The position numbers and the translations under genes were made by a program. The notes under the pieces are model-generated. The model was given only the letters and a program-made list of their open reading frames with translations. It was not told where the DNA came from and ran no database searches. A stretch of DNA of 64,000 bases from Hermodice carunculata (lineage: Eukaryota; Annelida; Polychaeta; Eunicida; Amphinomidae): contig OZ026630.1 of the NCBI GenBank assembly GCA_964020975.1, positions 65,468,513 through 65,532,512 on the forward strand, written 5' to 3'. Shown here one piece after another: positions 1 through 10,479 of this stretch. Every line of letters starts with the position of its first letter. Positions within the stretch are counted from its first letter, which is position 1.

Positions 1-344
1 TGTGTGAACCCACTCATTAAATGCGAATGTTTTTATAGCCAGTTACATACATGGAGTTCTATAAAAGGGTCTCTGCCATTCATCATATCATAAGGGTTCA
101 GAAGCATGTGGAATAGTATTTCTCTTTTTTTATCATGCAGTTGTCACCTTTCTTTCAGTAGAAAGCTATGAGATCAGCCTGTGCTCAGCCAACCTAACCA
201 TGACATACATCCATCATGCTTGAAACAGATCTGGCTATTTAAAGAAAATATAGGAAACAATGCGCAACTTTCATGCACCAAGTTAGATCACTAAAAAAAT
301 ATTTCATTTAGTGTTGAGTCATAAAGCTAGAAGCTAGGGCTTAC

Positions 345-401
345 CAGTTACTACAGCAGGAGTTGGAGTTGGAGTTGGAGCAGTGGTTGTAGTGGTGGTT
401 G
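345..401 (-). CDS. Mucin-like mini-exon a, unit 1
   Basis: 57-nt exon read on the minus strand. The acceptor is TTTATACAG and the donor is CTG|GTAAGC, a strong consensus. With the upstream G it encodes [19 protein letters not shown] and ends in phase 1. The Pro-Thr pairs come from a GGAGTT hexamer repeat. Confidence 0.6.
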
Positions 402-917
402 CTGTATAAATTCAAGGGTACCGGATTTACAAGTATCAGCTTAACTTCTGACTATATATGTATGTGTATATATATAGTTTCATGCTATCAATCATGATAA
501 TATTAAAAGCAACATGTTAAGCTAAAACGTATGAACCCACTCACTAAATGCATTATGCAAGTCACATACAGGACGCGTTTTAACCACTGTACACTGTACA
601 TTTGTGTATTTGGGTATTAAGGTGGCTCCGATGATAGCCGTTGTTTCATGGCCTTAATGGGTGTTTCATGACCATGTTATGTTACAAATGTGTATTCTGT
701 ACAGATCAATGGTCAAATTCAGGTTGTTTGAGTCTCAGTGTGAGTCTGTACACCACTCAAGAGTTTTGAAATAGAGTTAAGTAGCCACATACAGCAGGTG
801 ACCTGTCACTCCAGGTAAATTTTTAAAAGAAATTGACTCCTATGTCTGACCTGGGTGACCAAAAAAGCAATGTGGCTGCTGACGACAGTGGTTGCATACA
901 GCAGGTACCACCGAATT

Positions 918-920
<3 letters not shown>

Positions 921-998
<78 letters not shown>
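921..998. repeat. (TA)n microsatellite
   Basis: About 78 bp of nearly pure TA in an intron of array 1. The Penelope-like element sits 33 bp further right, in the same TA-rich stretch. Confidence 0.95.
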
Positions 999-1001
<3 letters not shown>

Positions 1002-1030
1002 AATATATATATATACATATATAAACACAC

Positions 1031-1248
1031 GTTGAGTAGTTACCCGCTGAAGACCCTTTAATTTATTTGGGCTGATACAGCCTATGTCAAAATTTTACAG
1101 AGGAACGTGTGCAATATAGACAATAGTAATTCCATATGTATACAGGTTAGACAGGGACAGGTTAGCTTATGGAGAGTAAAGAGTTCGAACTGCGGAATAG
1201 GATATTGACTACTAGGAAGTGGTTCTGGGCAAAAAGACACAAATACAA
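1031..1248 (+). repeat. Left pseudo-LTR of the Penelope-like element
   Basis: 218 bp starting GTTGAGTAGTTACCCGC and ending GACACAAATACAA. It matches 5,787-6,004 with one difference seen by eye (ACTGCGG against ACTACGG). Such partial direct repeats arise because Penelope-like elements insert as tandem, end-truncated copies. Confidence 0.9.
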
Positions 1249-1449
1249 TTCTGTTCGCTTTGAACCATTGATGCTTGGTGGATATGTCTGTACAGGCTGG
1301 TCCCCGATCTATGATTTTCAATGCATACTGGAATTCCAGGTAACGTCTTTAGTCTAGCACCCATTATTGGACTTGTTATTGTTATTGTTATTGTTAATTT
1401 TGTTACTCGGTGGACTTAACAACGACGAACCAGGATAAGGTTTAGGGAC
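1249..1449 (+). other. Leader between left pseudo-LTR and ORF
   Basis: About 200 bp without a convincing ORF. It includes a short (TTATTG)n-like stretch near 1,376-1,396 and a CAG|GTAACG string near 1,339 that could act as a splice donor. Nothing else was recognised. Confidence 0.5.
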
Positions 1450-4341
1450 ATGACTACAGATAAATGGCATGATGGACTTTCAAAATTATGTTTAAAATCA
1501 AATACAATCATGAACAATGAGATAAACAGAGAAAACGGTTCAGCGTTAGCCTCGAGCGCTGATTTTGGAATATGTTTTGATGGAAATTGTAACTGTCTAT
1601 TCTGCAAGTCAAATTTCACAAAGAAAAAAGAGTTTCACAGTAACGTTACTAACAAAAAATTCAAATTAAGGAACCCCCAATTGGAAAATTTGGTATTATC
1701 TTGTGAATCTACCAATATCATTTATTTGTTATCCTGCATCAAATGTAAAGCACAATATGTGGGCCTAACTACTCAATCAGTTAAAAAGAGATTCAGTGGT
1801 CATAAAAGTACAATTAAAAATCATAAGTTAAACACTTTTTTGTGTAACCATTTCAATTCTGCAGAACATTCACATTTTGATTGCCGGATACAAATTATTG
1901 ATTACATAGAGCCAAATTTGTTAGACCAAGACAGTTATGTTAACACAAGGAAATTATTACAAATGGAAGATTTTTGGATCAAAACACTTAATTCAGCTTT
2001 TCCTTATGGACTCAATGACAGAATTTTAGGCTTCGGTGATGTTAGGAATTTGGACTTTACAACTCTTGACAGAAGTCACACACCTTTTCATAATAATCAG
2101 GCTGGTATTCAAAGAAGAAGAAGAAGTCATGGACAAAGAAAATCACAGAAAAACAGGAAATGTAGGAACATGGATACTAAAGACCTTGTCCAAAATTTAC
2201 TACAGGCTTTCTCCAATGGTATTGATCAATTACATACAGCTCTTAAAGCACTATCATTTCGAGACATAACAAGAATTAATGAATATTTGGGTCTTACTGA
2301 TTCAGAACACACATTTCCGCAAAATTTTTGTGAAATTGTGTATGCTTACACAACAACTATTCGGAAACCTGATTCTAATAAGAAAAAATTAGATCAAATG
2401 TTTTGCAGCATTCCTTTCAAACACAAAATCATTGACTCACTAAACATTCAGTCCCTTTTCAAATTGAAATTTGTACGTAACATGATTCCCAAGGAATGCA
2501 AAATAAAAGATCCCCCCATCATTTCCTATAAATATGGCAACAATATTGGACAAAGTATCATGAATTACAAAAAATTTCTGGCTTCAATTACTCTTGAGGA
2601 TATCGCAGCAAATCAAAATTGTGACTGTATGTCTAATAGTAAATATTCTAATTTTGTTGATGCACACCACAAACATGTATTTACAGGTAACTTGGATATA
2701 ATACAAAATTCAGATTTAAAAGAAATAATGAAAAAAGGTACAAAATTTCGGATATGTCCCAAGTTGAATATTGACAGTATTTTTCAGGATACATGTGATG
2801 CACTCGATTCCTACTGTATGAAATGGGCAAAGAAAGAAAAAATGGAATTTCAGAAATTTGAAGGATGGTTATCAAACTTGAAAAGAGTCTTTAGAAATAG
2901 AATTTATCGTTACAAATCCCACATTAAGAATTTCAATACGGTTAATCTAAAACAGCCTAAAGTTTCTAAAGCAGTCAAAGAACTACAAGATAGATTTGTA
3001 GTCACTAACATAGATAAGGCAGGTAACAATTTTGGGATCATCTGCAAAAAATATTATTTGGATGTTTTGAAAAAGGAACTTGGTATAAACAATATTTCAG
3101 ACATAAGAGGAAATGACGTTTATAAATTACACAAACAATCCATTGATAATTTGATAGATACACATAAAGATGAGATGAAAAGGAATTTTAATATCACAAT
3201 TTCTGAAGAGGACTCCTCTATTCCACTTTTGTTCTGGATACCCAAATTACATAAAAACCCTTTTAAATCTAGATTCATAGCTGGTGCTTCAAAATGTACT
3301 ACAAAGCAATTATCAAAAGAAGTAACATTGTGTTTGACTGCAATTAGGAATCATTTTTGTAAATACTGTAATGCAATTTCTAGAAACTGTGAAATAAATT
3401 GTTTTTGGAGTATTAACAATTCTTCCCAGTTTGTATCTAAAATCAAAGATGTAAAGGCAAAAAATATCAAATGTTTTGATTTTTCTACACTGTACACAAA
3501 TCTACCCATAAATGAAGTCAAAAGTTCACTTTCAGAATTAATTAGCAAAATGTTTAAACATAATGGTAAACCATACATAAATATTAATTCATATACAAAG
3601 AAAGCATATTGGTCACACTATAAATATTCAAAAAGTAACGTTAAATCTTACACTGTTGAAACTTTGATAGATGCTATAAAATTTCTCTTGGATAATACTT
3701 TTGTTCAATGCGGACCATTGGTTTTTCAACAAATAAAAGGCATTCCAATGGGTAGCAACTGCTCCCCTTTACTGGCAGATTTATATTTAACCTGGCTTGA
3801 ATTTAAGTATATGAATAAATTGATGAAAAAGGACTTTCAAATGGCTACAAAATTATCAAACAACGCAAGATATATTGATGACATTGCTTGCGTAAATGTA
3901 CAAAATTTCAGTGAAATTGCTAAAGAAATTTACCCAAAACATATCCCTTTGGAGGGTAACAATTCAGATGGTTTCAGAGATGTGTTTTTGGACTTGGATA
4001 TTCAGGTCACTAATGACAGGTTTTGTATTAAAGTCTATCACAAAATAGATGAGTTTAACTTTGAAGTGGTTAATTATCCTTTCCCGGACAGTAATATTTC
4101 GGAAACTATTGGATATAATACGTTTTTGTCACAGATTTTGAGATTTGGTCGTATTTGTTCTAAATTTCAGGACTTTGCATCTAGAACCAAATTTATTTAC
4201 AATAAACTTGAGTCAAGAGGATTCAAAGATGTACTTTTGATCAAATATTTCTACAAATTTTGCTGTAAATATCCCGAGATGGTTAGAAAGTTTGGCTTCA
4301 ATAATTTTAGAGATTTTAGACTTGCCTGTTTTGCTACTTAA
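1450..4341 (+). CDS. GIY-YIG endonuclease / reverse transcriptase polyprotein of a Penelope-like element
   Basis: 963 residues with no internal stop. Residues 42-52 hold a Cys cluster (C42, C47, C49, C52), as expected for the zinc-binding motif ahead of the nuclease. The GIY-YIG-like domain runs from about 90 to 190: IIYLL then YVGLT (90-107), R114, H118, and E173 in MEDFW as the likely catalytic acid. A basic linker (RRRRSHGQRK) sits near 220. The reverse transcriptase occupies about 515-900: NIDKAGNNFGI (~520), LLFWIPKLHKNPF (~591), FDFSTLYTNLP (~675), GIPMGSNCSPLLADLYL (~764) and the catalytic YIDD at 808-811. The product would cut the target and copy element RNA from the nick. The ATG at 1,450 is used because it precedes the Cys cluster and the frame is then open throughout. 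The last ~27 codons are duplicated in the tandem repeats downstream. Confidence 0.93.
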   Translation: MTTDKWHDGLSKLCLKSNTIMNNEINRENGSALASSADFGICFDGNCNCLFCKSNFTKKKEFHSNVTNKKFKLRNPQLENLVLSCESTNIIYLLSCIKCKAQYVGLTTQSVKKRFSGHKSTIKNHKLNTFLCNHFNSAEHSHFDCRIQIIDYIEPNLLDQDSYVNTRKLLQMEDFWIKTLNSAFPYGLNDRILGFGDVRNLDFTTLDRSHTPFHNNQAGIQRRRRSHGQRKSQKNRKCRNMDTKDLVQNLLQAFSNGIDQLHTALKALSFRDITRINEYLGLTDSEHTFPQNFCEIVYAYTTTIRKPDSNKKKLDQMFCSIPFKHKIIDSLNIQSLFKLKFVRNMIPKECKIKDPPIISYKYGNNIGQSIMNYKKFLASITLEDIAANQNCDCMSNSKYSNFVDAHHKHVFTGNLDIIQNSDLKEIMKKGTKFRICPKLNIDSIFQDTCDALDSYCMKWAKKEKMEFQKFEGWLSNLKRVFRNRIYRYKSHIKNFNTVNLKQPKVSKAVKELQDRFVVTNIDKAGNNFGIICKKYYLDVLKKELGINNISDIRGNDVYKLHKQSIDNLIDTHKDEMKRNFNITISEEDSSIPLLFWIPKLHKNPFKSRFIAGASKCTTKQLSKEVTLCLTAIRNHFCKYCNAISRNCEINCFWSINNSSQFVSKIKDVKAKNIKCFDFSTLYTNLPINEVKSSLSELISKMFKHNGKPYININSYTKKAYWSHYKYSKSNVKSYTVETLIDAIKFLLDNTFVQCGPLVFQQIKGIPMGSNCSPLLADLYLTWLEFKYMNKLMKKDFQMATKLSNNARYIDDIACVNVQNFSEIAKEIYPKHIPLEGNNSDGFRDVFLDLDIQVTNDRFCIKVYHKIDEFNFEVVNYPFPDSNISETIGYNTFLSQILRFGRICSKFQDFASRTKFIYNKLESRGFKDVLLIKYFYKFCCKYPEMVRKFGFNNFRDFRLACFAT

Positions 4342-5190
4342 TTTTATCTTTTGGCATCATTCTGTTTTAATGTTCACCTTTCAGACATTTTAGGCTAGCT
4401 TGTTTTCTGTTAGGTCAAACCCCCAGGGGCTATAGGTAGCAAGCAGCTACTGACGACAGTTACAAGCTCGCCTAATTGTGCTTGATATCTGTTTAAGAAA
4501 TATTACATTTTCGTTACATTCTCTTGACTTAAGTACAAATAATGACTTTCATTCTTTTCTGACTTGTCCTATAATTTAGCTGTTAATATCCTAAGATTAT
4601 TAGAAAGTTTGGCTACAATAATTTACAGTTTTTAGACTTGTCGGTTTTGCTACTTAATTTTATCTTTTGGCATCATTCTGTTTTAATGTTCACCTTTCAG
4701 ACATTTTAGGCTAGCTTGTTTTCTGTTAGGTCAAACCCCCACGGGCTATAGGTAGCAAGCAGCTACTGACGACAGTTACAAGCTCGCCTAATTGTGCTTG
4801 ATATCTGTTTAAGAAATATTACATTTCCGTTGCATTCTCTTGACTTAAGTACAAATAATGACTTTCATTCTTTTCTGACTTTCCTATAATTTAGCTGTTA
4901 ATATCCAAAGATTATTAGAAAGTTTGGCTACAATAATTTACAGTTTTTAGACTTGTCGGTTTTGCTACTTAACTTTATCTTTTGGCATCATTCTGTTTTA
5001 ATGTTCACTTTTCAGACATTTTAGGCTAGCTTGTTTTCTGTTAGGTCAAACCCCCAGGGGCTATAGGTAGCAAGCAGCTACTGACGACAGTTACAAGCTT
5101 GCCTAATTGTACTCAAAATCCTGTTAAGAAAAATTGTTTTGATTACATGTTTTTTGACATAAATGCTAATGACTTTCATTCTTTTCTGAC
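4262..5190 (+). repeat. Three tandem 316-bp repeats spanning the ORF end and 3' UTR
   Basis: Unit starts are at 4,262, 4,579 and 4,894 (spacing 317 and 315 bp). The first unit includes the last ~27 codons and the stop of the ORF; units 2 and 3 carry diverged, non-coding copies of that end. Each unit contains the phrases CATTTTAGGCTAGCTTG and CAGCTACTGACGACAG. The third unit diverges after about 5,105. Confidence 0.9.
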
Positions 5191-5314
5191 ATGCCTAAAT
5201 GCACATTTACTCAAAATTGACAGTATTTTCTTAAATGTCACAAACCTGACACATTAAGTTGATACATTGACTCAGAGTTGGCAGTTAAATAGAGCTTAAT
5301 TGTTTGGGGGGTAG

Positions 5315-5623
5315 GTGTCATCACAGAGTTTGTTTTACATTTCTGGTGCAGGATGTCCATTGTTACAGTCCTTGTTGGGATTTCCCTTGGTTTGTACAGG
5401 TGGTCTAGTTGCAACTGTTTATTTTATTATCACTGGGACTGAATATAAGGCCCCAGCTTGTTTCCACTTTAGTTATACACTGGCGGGTGGTTTAACTGGG
5501 ATAAACTGTCCAGCCAGAAAGGGTACATATTGGTTCAGGGGTAAGTCAAATTGTTCTTATCAGAACCTGTACTATACAAATTTAGTAATTATGGTTTGTT
5601 TGACAGGGGTTCTTCTTTCATAA
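5315..5623 (+). CDS. Small hydrophobic ORF in the Penelope-like 3' region, function unknown
   Basis: 102 codons, open, in a gap of the element where nothing else is recognised. It is hydrophobic with two possible membrane segments: one over LLGFPLVCTGGLVATVYFI near residues 20-40 and one at the C-terminal end (LVIMVCLTGVLLS). It has several cysteines. No family was recognised. It could be a chance ORF in a non-coding tail; it is also consistent with a host exon carried by the element. Confidence 0.25.
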   Translation: MSSQSLFYISGAGCPLLQSLLGFPLVCTGGLVATVYFIITGTEYKAPACFHFSYTLAGGLTGINCPARKGTYWFRGKSNCSYQNLYYTNLVIMVCLTGVLLS

Positions 5624-5738
5624 CGAAGCTCTGCATTTATAAGCAAAACTTCACGTATTTAGCTAATTCATCATTTGCCACGTTCCTATTTATTCTTTAT
5701 TATGTGGGTTGTCTTTGCTGAATATTTAGCTAAGACAA

Positions 5739-5801
5739 GGAGCCGCTACTCAGAGAGACATGTACGGGTAAAAGGCTCCGAAACATGTTGAGTAGTTACC
5801 C
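5739..5801 (+). ncRNA. Candidate structured RNA (ribozyme-like) at the right pseudo-LTR boundary
   Basis: Three complementary pairs cross each other: GGAGCC (5,739-5,744) with GGCTCC (5,774-5,779), CTACTCA (5,746-5,752) with TGAGTAG (5,789-5,795), and GGGTAA (5,766-5,771) with TTACCC (5,796-5,801). The palindrome ACATGT occurs at 5,758 and 5,783. The stretch GGCTCCGAAACATGTTGAG resembles the GAAA-stem III-cleavage side of a hammerhead. The expected cut, after 5,789, falls within 3 nt of the pseudo-LTR start. A clear CTGANGA core was not found, so a hammerhead assignment is uncertain. Confidence 0.35.
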
Positions 5802-6004
5802 GCTGAAGACCCTTTAATTTATTTGGGCTGATACAGCCTATGTCAAAATTTTACAGAGGAACGTGTGCAATATAGACAATAGTAATTCCATATGTATACA
5901 GGTTAGACAGGGACAGGTTAGCTTATGGAGAGTAAAGAGTTCGAACTACGGAATAGGATATTGACTACTAGGAAGTGGTTCTGGGCAAAAAGACACAAAT
6001 ACAA
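5787..6004 (+). repeat. Right pseudo-LTR of the Penelope-like element
   Basis: 218-bp direct repeat of 1,031-1,248, truncated where array sequence (CATACATATATA) resumes. It represents the start of a second, truncated tandem copy of the element. Confidence 0.9.
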
Positions 6005-6102
6005 CATACATATATATATATGTGTATATATATATAAATGATAACACACACATATATATACATATGTATACATATATATATACATATATATATATACATA
6101 TA

Positions 6103-6175
<73 letters not shown>

Positions 6176-6533
6176 ACATACATATATATATAGATGTAGT
6201 TTGATGATCATTAGATGTGTTTAGCCAGTCACATAGGGGATTTCCATAAAAGGGTCTCTGCCATTCATCAACTCATCACAGATGAGATGCATACTCAATA
6301 TGGTGGCATTTGTCCTACTTTTCATCAAGCATATGTCACCTGTCCATAAATAGAAATCTGTAAGATCAACCTGTGCTCAGCTCACATAATTATGACACAT
6401 CCCTGTCACATTTGAAGCAGATCTGACTATTTAAGGAAAAAATCGAAAAACACATGCAACTCTCATGCAGCAAGTCAGACCACTCAAGAGATTTGAATGA
6501 GAATTGAGTAAAAATGCTGGCAATCAGGCTCAT

Positions 6534-6596
6534 CTGTTGCCACTTCAGGAGTTGTAGCTGGAGCAGTGGTTGCAGGAGGTGCAGGGGTGGCAGTTG
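6534..6596 (-). CDS. Mucin-like mini-exon c, unit 1 (donor ATGAGC)
   Basis: 63-nt minus-strand exon-like segment. The acceptor is TTTTTACAG and it encodes [19 protein letters not shown] plus AT. The downstream border reads CAG|ATGAGC, not GT. The same change is present in every c copy, so this exon may be skipped. Confidence 0.4.
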
Positions 6597-6623
6597 CTGT
6601 AAAAATTCAAGGGCACCAAATAT

Positions 6624-6626
<3 letters not shown>

Positions 6627-6704
<78 letters not shown>

Positions 6705-6705
6705 G

Positions 6706-6779
<74 letters not shown>
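6627..6779. repeat. (TA)n/(CA)n compound microsatellite
   Basis: Two TA runs separated by a short CA block near 6,692-6,702, between exons c and d of unit 1. Confidence 0.95.
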
Positions 6780-6784
<5 letters not shown>

Positions 6785-6814
6785 ACTAGCTGTCGTACTG
6801 TCAATCGGGCTGAC

Positions 6815-6877
6815 CTGTTGTTACATCAGGAGTAGGAGTTGGAGCAGTGGTTGTAGGAGGTGCAGGAGTGGCAGTTG
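6815..6877 (-). CDS. Mucin-like mini-exon d, unit 1
   Basis: 63-nt minus-strand exon with acceptor TTTTTACAG and donor CAG|GTCAGC. It encodes [19 protein letters not shown] plus TT and is phase 1 at both ends. Confidence 0.55.
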
Positions 6878-7208
6878 CTGTAAAAATTCAAGGGCAGCAG
6901 ATATGTATATATATATATACATATATATATGTATAAAGAACTAGCTGTCATACAATCAATTGTAACAATATTACAAACCAAGTTTCAAATGTGAACCGAA
7001 CAATCAAATGCATTTGACCAATCAAGTACAGGGACATTCACACAAATGCTTCTACCATTGATCAATTAACTCATGAAAGGTGAGGAGTTATGTTCAATTA
7101 TGGAATTTATTCCCCCTTAGTATCATGATGCTCAGTGGTTAATATAAAGACCACCTAACAGTTTGAATGACTGCTAGGTCAGCCAGTCTGCTAGAAAGAT
7201 ATGCTAAC

Positions 7209-7274
7209 CTGTTCCCACTTCAGGAGTTGGAGTTGGAGAAGAGGTTGAAGGAGGAATGGTAAGAGTGGAAGCTA
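7209..7274 (-). CDS. Mucin-like mini-exon e, unit 1
   Basis: 66-nt minus-strand exon with acceptor ATTTTTTCAG and donor CAG|GTTAGC. It encodes VASTLTIPPSTSSPTPTPEV plus GT. Confidence 0.55.
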
Positions 7275-7330
7275 CTGAAAAAATCTAGGGGTACTGAATC
7301 AACAAGTGACAGTGTAACCCGGTCTGACTG

Positions 7331-7436
<106 letters not shown>

Positions 7437-7836
7437 CATGGTATCAGCATTAATTGTTTATATGAAAATATGAAAAGCCACATGTTTGGTTATAAAATGT
7501 GAAGCCAATTACTAGATGCGTTTTGGCAGTCACAAAAGTGAGTTACACCCAAGTGTTTCTACCTTCCATCACTCATCAGAGTTGCTGGCATATGCAATTG
7601 TGGCATTTATCGTACTTTTCATCATGCATATGCCATCTATCCATAAAGAGGACGATGTGAGATCAGCCTGTGCTCAGCTTACCTAACCATGAAACATCCC
7701 CTATCATGCTTACAGCAGAACCAGCTATGTAATGAAAATAAAGGAGAGAATGTGCAACTTTCATGCATCAAGTTAGCTGATGTATGATTTTCTATTCAGA
7801 TGAATTTGAGTCACAAAGCTAGAAACTAGGGATTAC

Positions 7837-7902
7837 CTGTTGTTACTTCAGGAGTAGGAGTTGGAGCAGCTGTTGAAAGAGGACCGGCAGTAGTAGTGGC
7901 TG
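7837..7902 (-). CDS. Mucin-like mini-exon f, unit 1
   Basis: 66-nt minus-strand exon. The acceptor is AATTTTACAG and the donor CAG|GTAATC. The peptide contains [20 protein letters not shown]. Copies f4 and f5 keep a stronger GTAAGC/GTAAGA donor. Confidence 0.55.
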
Positions 7903-7956
7903 CTGTAAAATTCATGGGTACTGAATAAACAAGTGCCACCTTTAAACATATATATA

Positions 7957-8793
7957 TTTCAGTGAAAGTCAAACGTTTTGCAAACGCGTAGCAAACACTT
8001 TCCAAACACTTTCCAAATGCTTTACAAACACTTTGCCTAAGGCTTTCAAACACTTTTCCAAACGCTTTCAAACATTTTGTCGAACGCGTTGTGTGAATTA
8101 GCTCCAGTGGAGTAAGCCAGGCGATACTCCATTGGTCCTTAGAGTAATTATATATATTTCAATTGAAAATTAGAAACTATTTCGGAGTAAATTTATAGGC
8201 AATATCATGATCAGATCATGAATCATGATCTGATCATGAAATTGCCTATGGATTTACTCCAAAACAGTTTTTGAAAGATGAAGTATTGATGACATTTTAA
8301 ATGAAGAATTAAGTCTTTAATTAATTTTAGTTGAATTAGACACTTGGGTATACGTATTTGGATCGTGTTTTATATAAATATATACAGCCTATAATGCTGG
8401 ATAAGTGCACATTTACATGTAGTTACATCATATATTGCTGGACCTGTTAAAAATACGTTTGGAGATTCTTCATTATTTAAATGTAAGTGTTTGAAATGCA
8501 TAGTGTTTGAATGCATTTCTGAAAGTGTTTGAAGTTGTTCGGGTAATTGTTCAACGTGTTTGGAAAGTCTTTGAAAGCATTTGGAGAAGCGTTCGGTAGC
8601 TTTGTGAAAGTGTTCGAACCTTTTGTAAAAGTGTTTGAGATTTTGCACAAACACTTTCCAAACGCTTTCCAAACACATTCCAAACACTTTCCAAACACAT
8701 TCCAAACGTTTTCAAACGTTTCCAAACACAAGCCAAACACCAGCAAAGCGCGAAAAAAGTGTTTGGCTGTTAACTTTTAGCCGGGCGTTATTG
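7957..8793. mobile_element. Mariner-type MITE, left end missing
   Basis: Same element as at 12,153-13,056, but starting inside its left arm at CAGTGAAAGTC. The right end (GGGCGTTATTG then TA) is kept. It holds the CAAACACTTTCC sub-repeats and the central palindrome. Confidence 0.7.
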
Positions 8794-9211
8794 TATTAAC
8801 TTTCGTGGTATCAATCGTGATGATATTAAAACCCCCATTACGCCATTATATCTTTTGGTAAGAGGAGTGTGTGAACCCACTCATTAAATGCGAATGTTTT
8901 TATAGCCAGTTACATACATGGAGTTCTATAAAAGGGAATCTGCCATTCATCATATCATAAGGGTTCAGAAGCATGTGGAATAGTATTTCTCTTTTTTTAT
9001 CATGCAGTTGTCACCTTTCTTTCAGTAGAAAGCTATGAGATCAGCTTGTGCTCAGCCAACCTAACCATGACATGCACCCATCATGCTTGAAACAGATCTG
9101 GCTATTTAAAGAAAATATAGGAAACAATGCGCAACTTTCATGCACCAAGTTAGATCACTAAAAAAATATTTCATTTAGTGTTGAGTCATAAAGCTAGAAG
9201 CTAGGGCTTAC

Positions 9212-9268
9212 CAGTTACTACAGCAGGAGTTGGAGTTGGAGTTGGAGCAGTGGTTGTAGTGGTGGTTG
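9212..9268 (-). CDS. Mucin-like mini-exon a, unit 2
   Basis: 57 nt, identical in reading to exon a of unit 1; donor CTG|GTAAGC, acceptor TTTATACAG. Confidence 0.6.
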
Positions 9269-9787
9269 CTGTATAAATTCAAGGGTACCGGATTTACAAG
9301 TATCAGCTTAACTTCTGACTATATATGTATGTGTATATATATAGTTTCATGCTATCAATCATGATAATATTAAAAGCAACATGTTAAGCTAAAACGTATG
9401 AACCCACTCACTAAATGCATTATGCAAGTCACATACAGGACGCGTTTTAACCACTGTACACTGTACATTTGTGTATTTGGGTATTAAGGTGGCTCCGATG
9501 ATAGCCGTTGTTTCATGGCCTTAATGGGTGTTTCATGACCATGTTATGTTACAAATGTGTATTCTGTACAGATCAATGGTCAAATTCAGGTTGTTTGAGT
9601 CTCAGTGTGAGTCTGTACACCACTCAAGAGTTTGAAATAGAGTTAAGTAGCCACATACAGCAGGTGACCTGTCACTCCAGGTAAATTTTTAAAAGAAATT
9701 GACTCCTATGTCTGACCTGAGTGATCAAAAAAGCAATGTGGCTGCTGACGACAGTGGTTGCATACAGCAGGTACCACCGAATATATA

Positions 9788-9918
9788 TGTGTGTATATAT
9801 ATATATATATATGTACATATATGTATATATATATATGTACATATATAAACACATACATATATATATGTGTATATATATATAAATGATAACAGAAACATAT
9901 ATATACATATATATATAC

Positions 9919-9972
<54 letters not shown>
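9788..9972. repeat. (TA)n-rich tract
   Basis: Interrupted TA/TACA/TGTA stretch. This is the uninterrupted counterpart of the site in unit 1 where the Penelope-like element landed. Confidence 0.9.
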
Positions 9973-9976
<4 letters not shown>

Positions 9977-10334
9977 ACATACATATATATATAGATGTAG
10001 TTTGATGATCACTAGATGTGTTTAGCCAGTCACATAGGGGATTTCCATAAAAGGGTCTCTGCCATTCATCAACTCATCACAGATGAGATGCATACTCAAT
10101 ATGGTGGCATTTGTCCTACTTTTCATCAAGCATATGTCACCTGTCCATAAATAGAAATCTGTAAGATCAGCTTGTGCTCAGCTCACATAATTATGACACA
10201 TCCCTGTCACATTTGAAGCAGATCTGACTATTTAAGGAAAAAATCGAAAAACACATGCAACTCTCATGCAGCAAGTCAGACCACTCAAGAGATTTGAATG
10301 AGAATTGACTAAAAATGCTGGCAATCAGGCTCAT

Positions 10335-10397
10335 CTGTTGCCACTTCAGGAGTTGTAGCTGGAGCAGTGGTTGCAGGAGGTGCAGGGGTGGCAGTTG
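10335..10397 (-). CDS. Mucin-like mini-exon c, unit 2 (donor ATGAGC)
   Basis: 63 nt; same peptide class as c of unit 1; downstream border CAG|ATGAGC. Confidence 0.4.
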
Positions 10398-10429
10398 CTG
10401 TAAAAATTCAAGGGCACCAAATATGTTTT

Positions 10430-10430
<1 letters not shown>

Positions 10431-10463
<33 letters not shown>

Positions 10464-10479
10464 TATATGTATACATATA

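Larger units (their letters stand above)
1031..6004 (+). mobile_element. Penelope-like retroelement, N-terminal GIY-YIG (Naiad-type), apparently complete
   Basis: The element is bounded by 218-bp direct repeats with one visible mismatch. It contains a 963-codon ORF joining a GIY-YIG nuclease to a reverse transcriptase, then three 316-bp tandem repeats and a short hydrophobic ORF. The nuclease lies before the reverse transcriptase; in classical Penelope elements it lies after. That order is known from the Naiad/Chlamys group, which is common in invertebrates. Sister units of array 1 show the empty site as AAACACATACAT-like sequence, so the target duplication is at most 2-3 bp (CA or ACA). The near-identical repeats and open ORF indicate a young insertion made after the array had amplified. 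Confidence 0.92.

Noticed and set aside
876-912. CTGCTGACGACAGTGG in array 1 as a ribozyme or decayed exon
   Set aside because: No GAAA box and no usable splice borders; unchanged in all units but without a reading frame.
4471-5090. CTGACGA strings in the 316-bp repeats as hammerhead cores
   Set aside because: No GAAA follows at a suitable distance and no stem II is visible.
6390-6701. Leu/Gln-rich minus-strand ORFs covering exon c ([20 protein letters not shown])
   Set aside because: An out-of-frame reading of the Thr/Pro-rich mini-exon; the splice-bounded frame matches the sister exons.
8370-8780. ORFs rich in Phe-Gly-Lys/Val-Trp-Lys or Phe-Pro-Asn-Thr-Phe on both strands
   Set aside because: They arise from the CAAACACTTTCC sub-repeats of the MITE and recur at each MITE copy in shifted frames.
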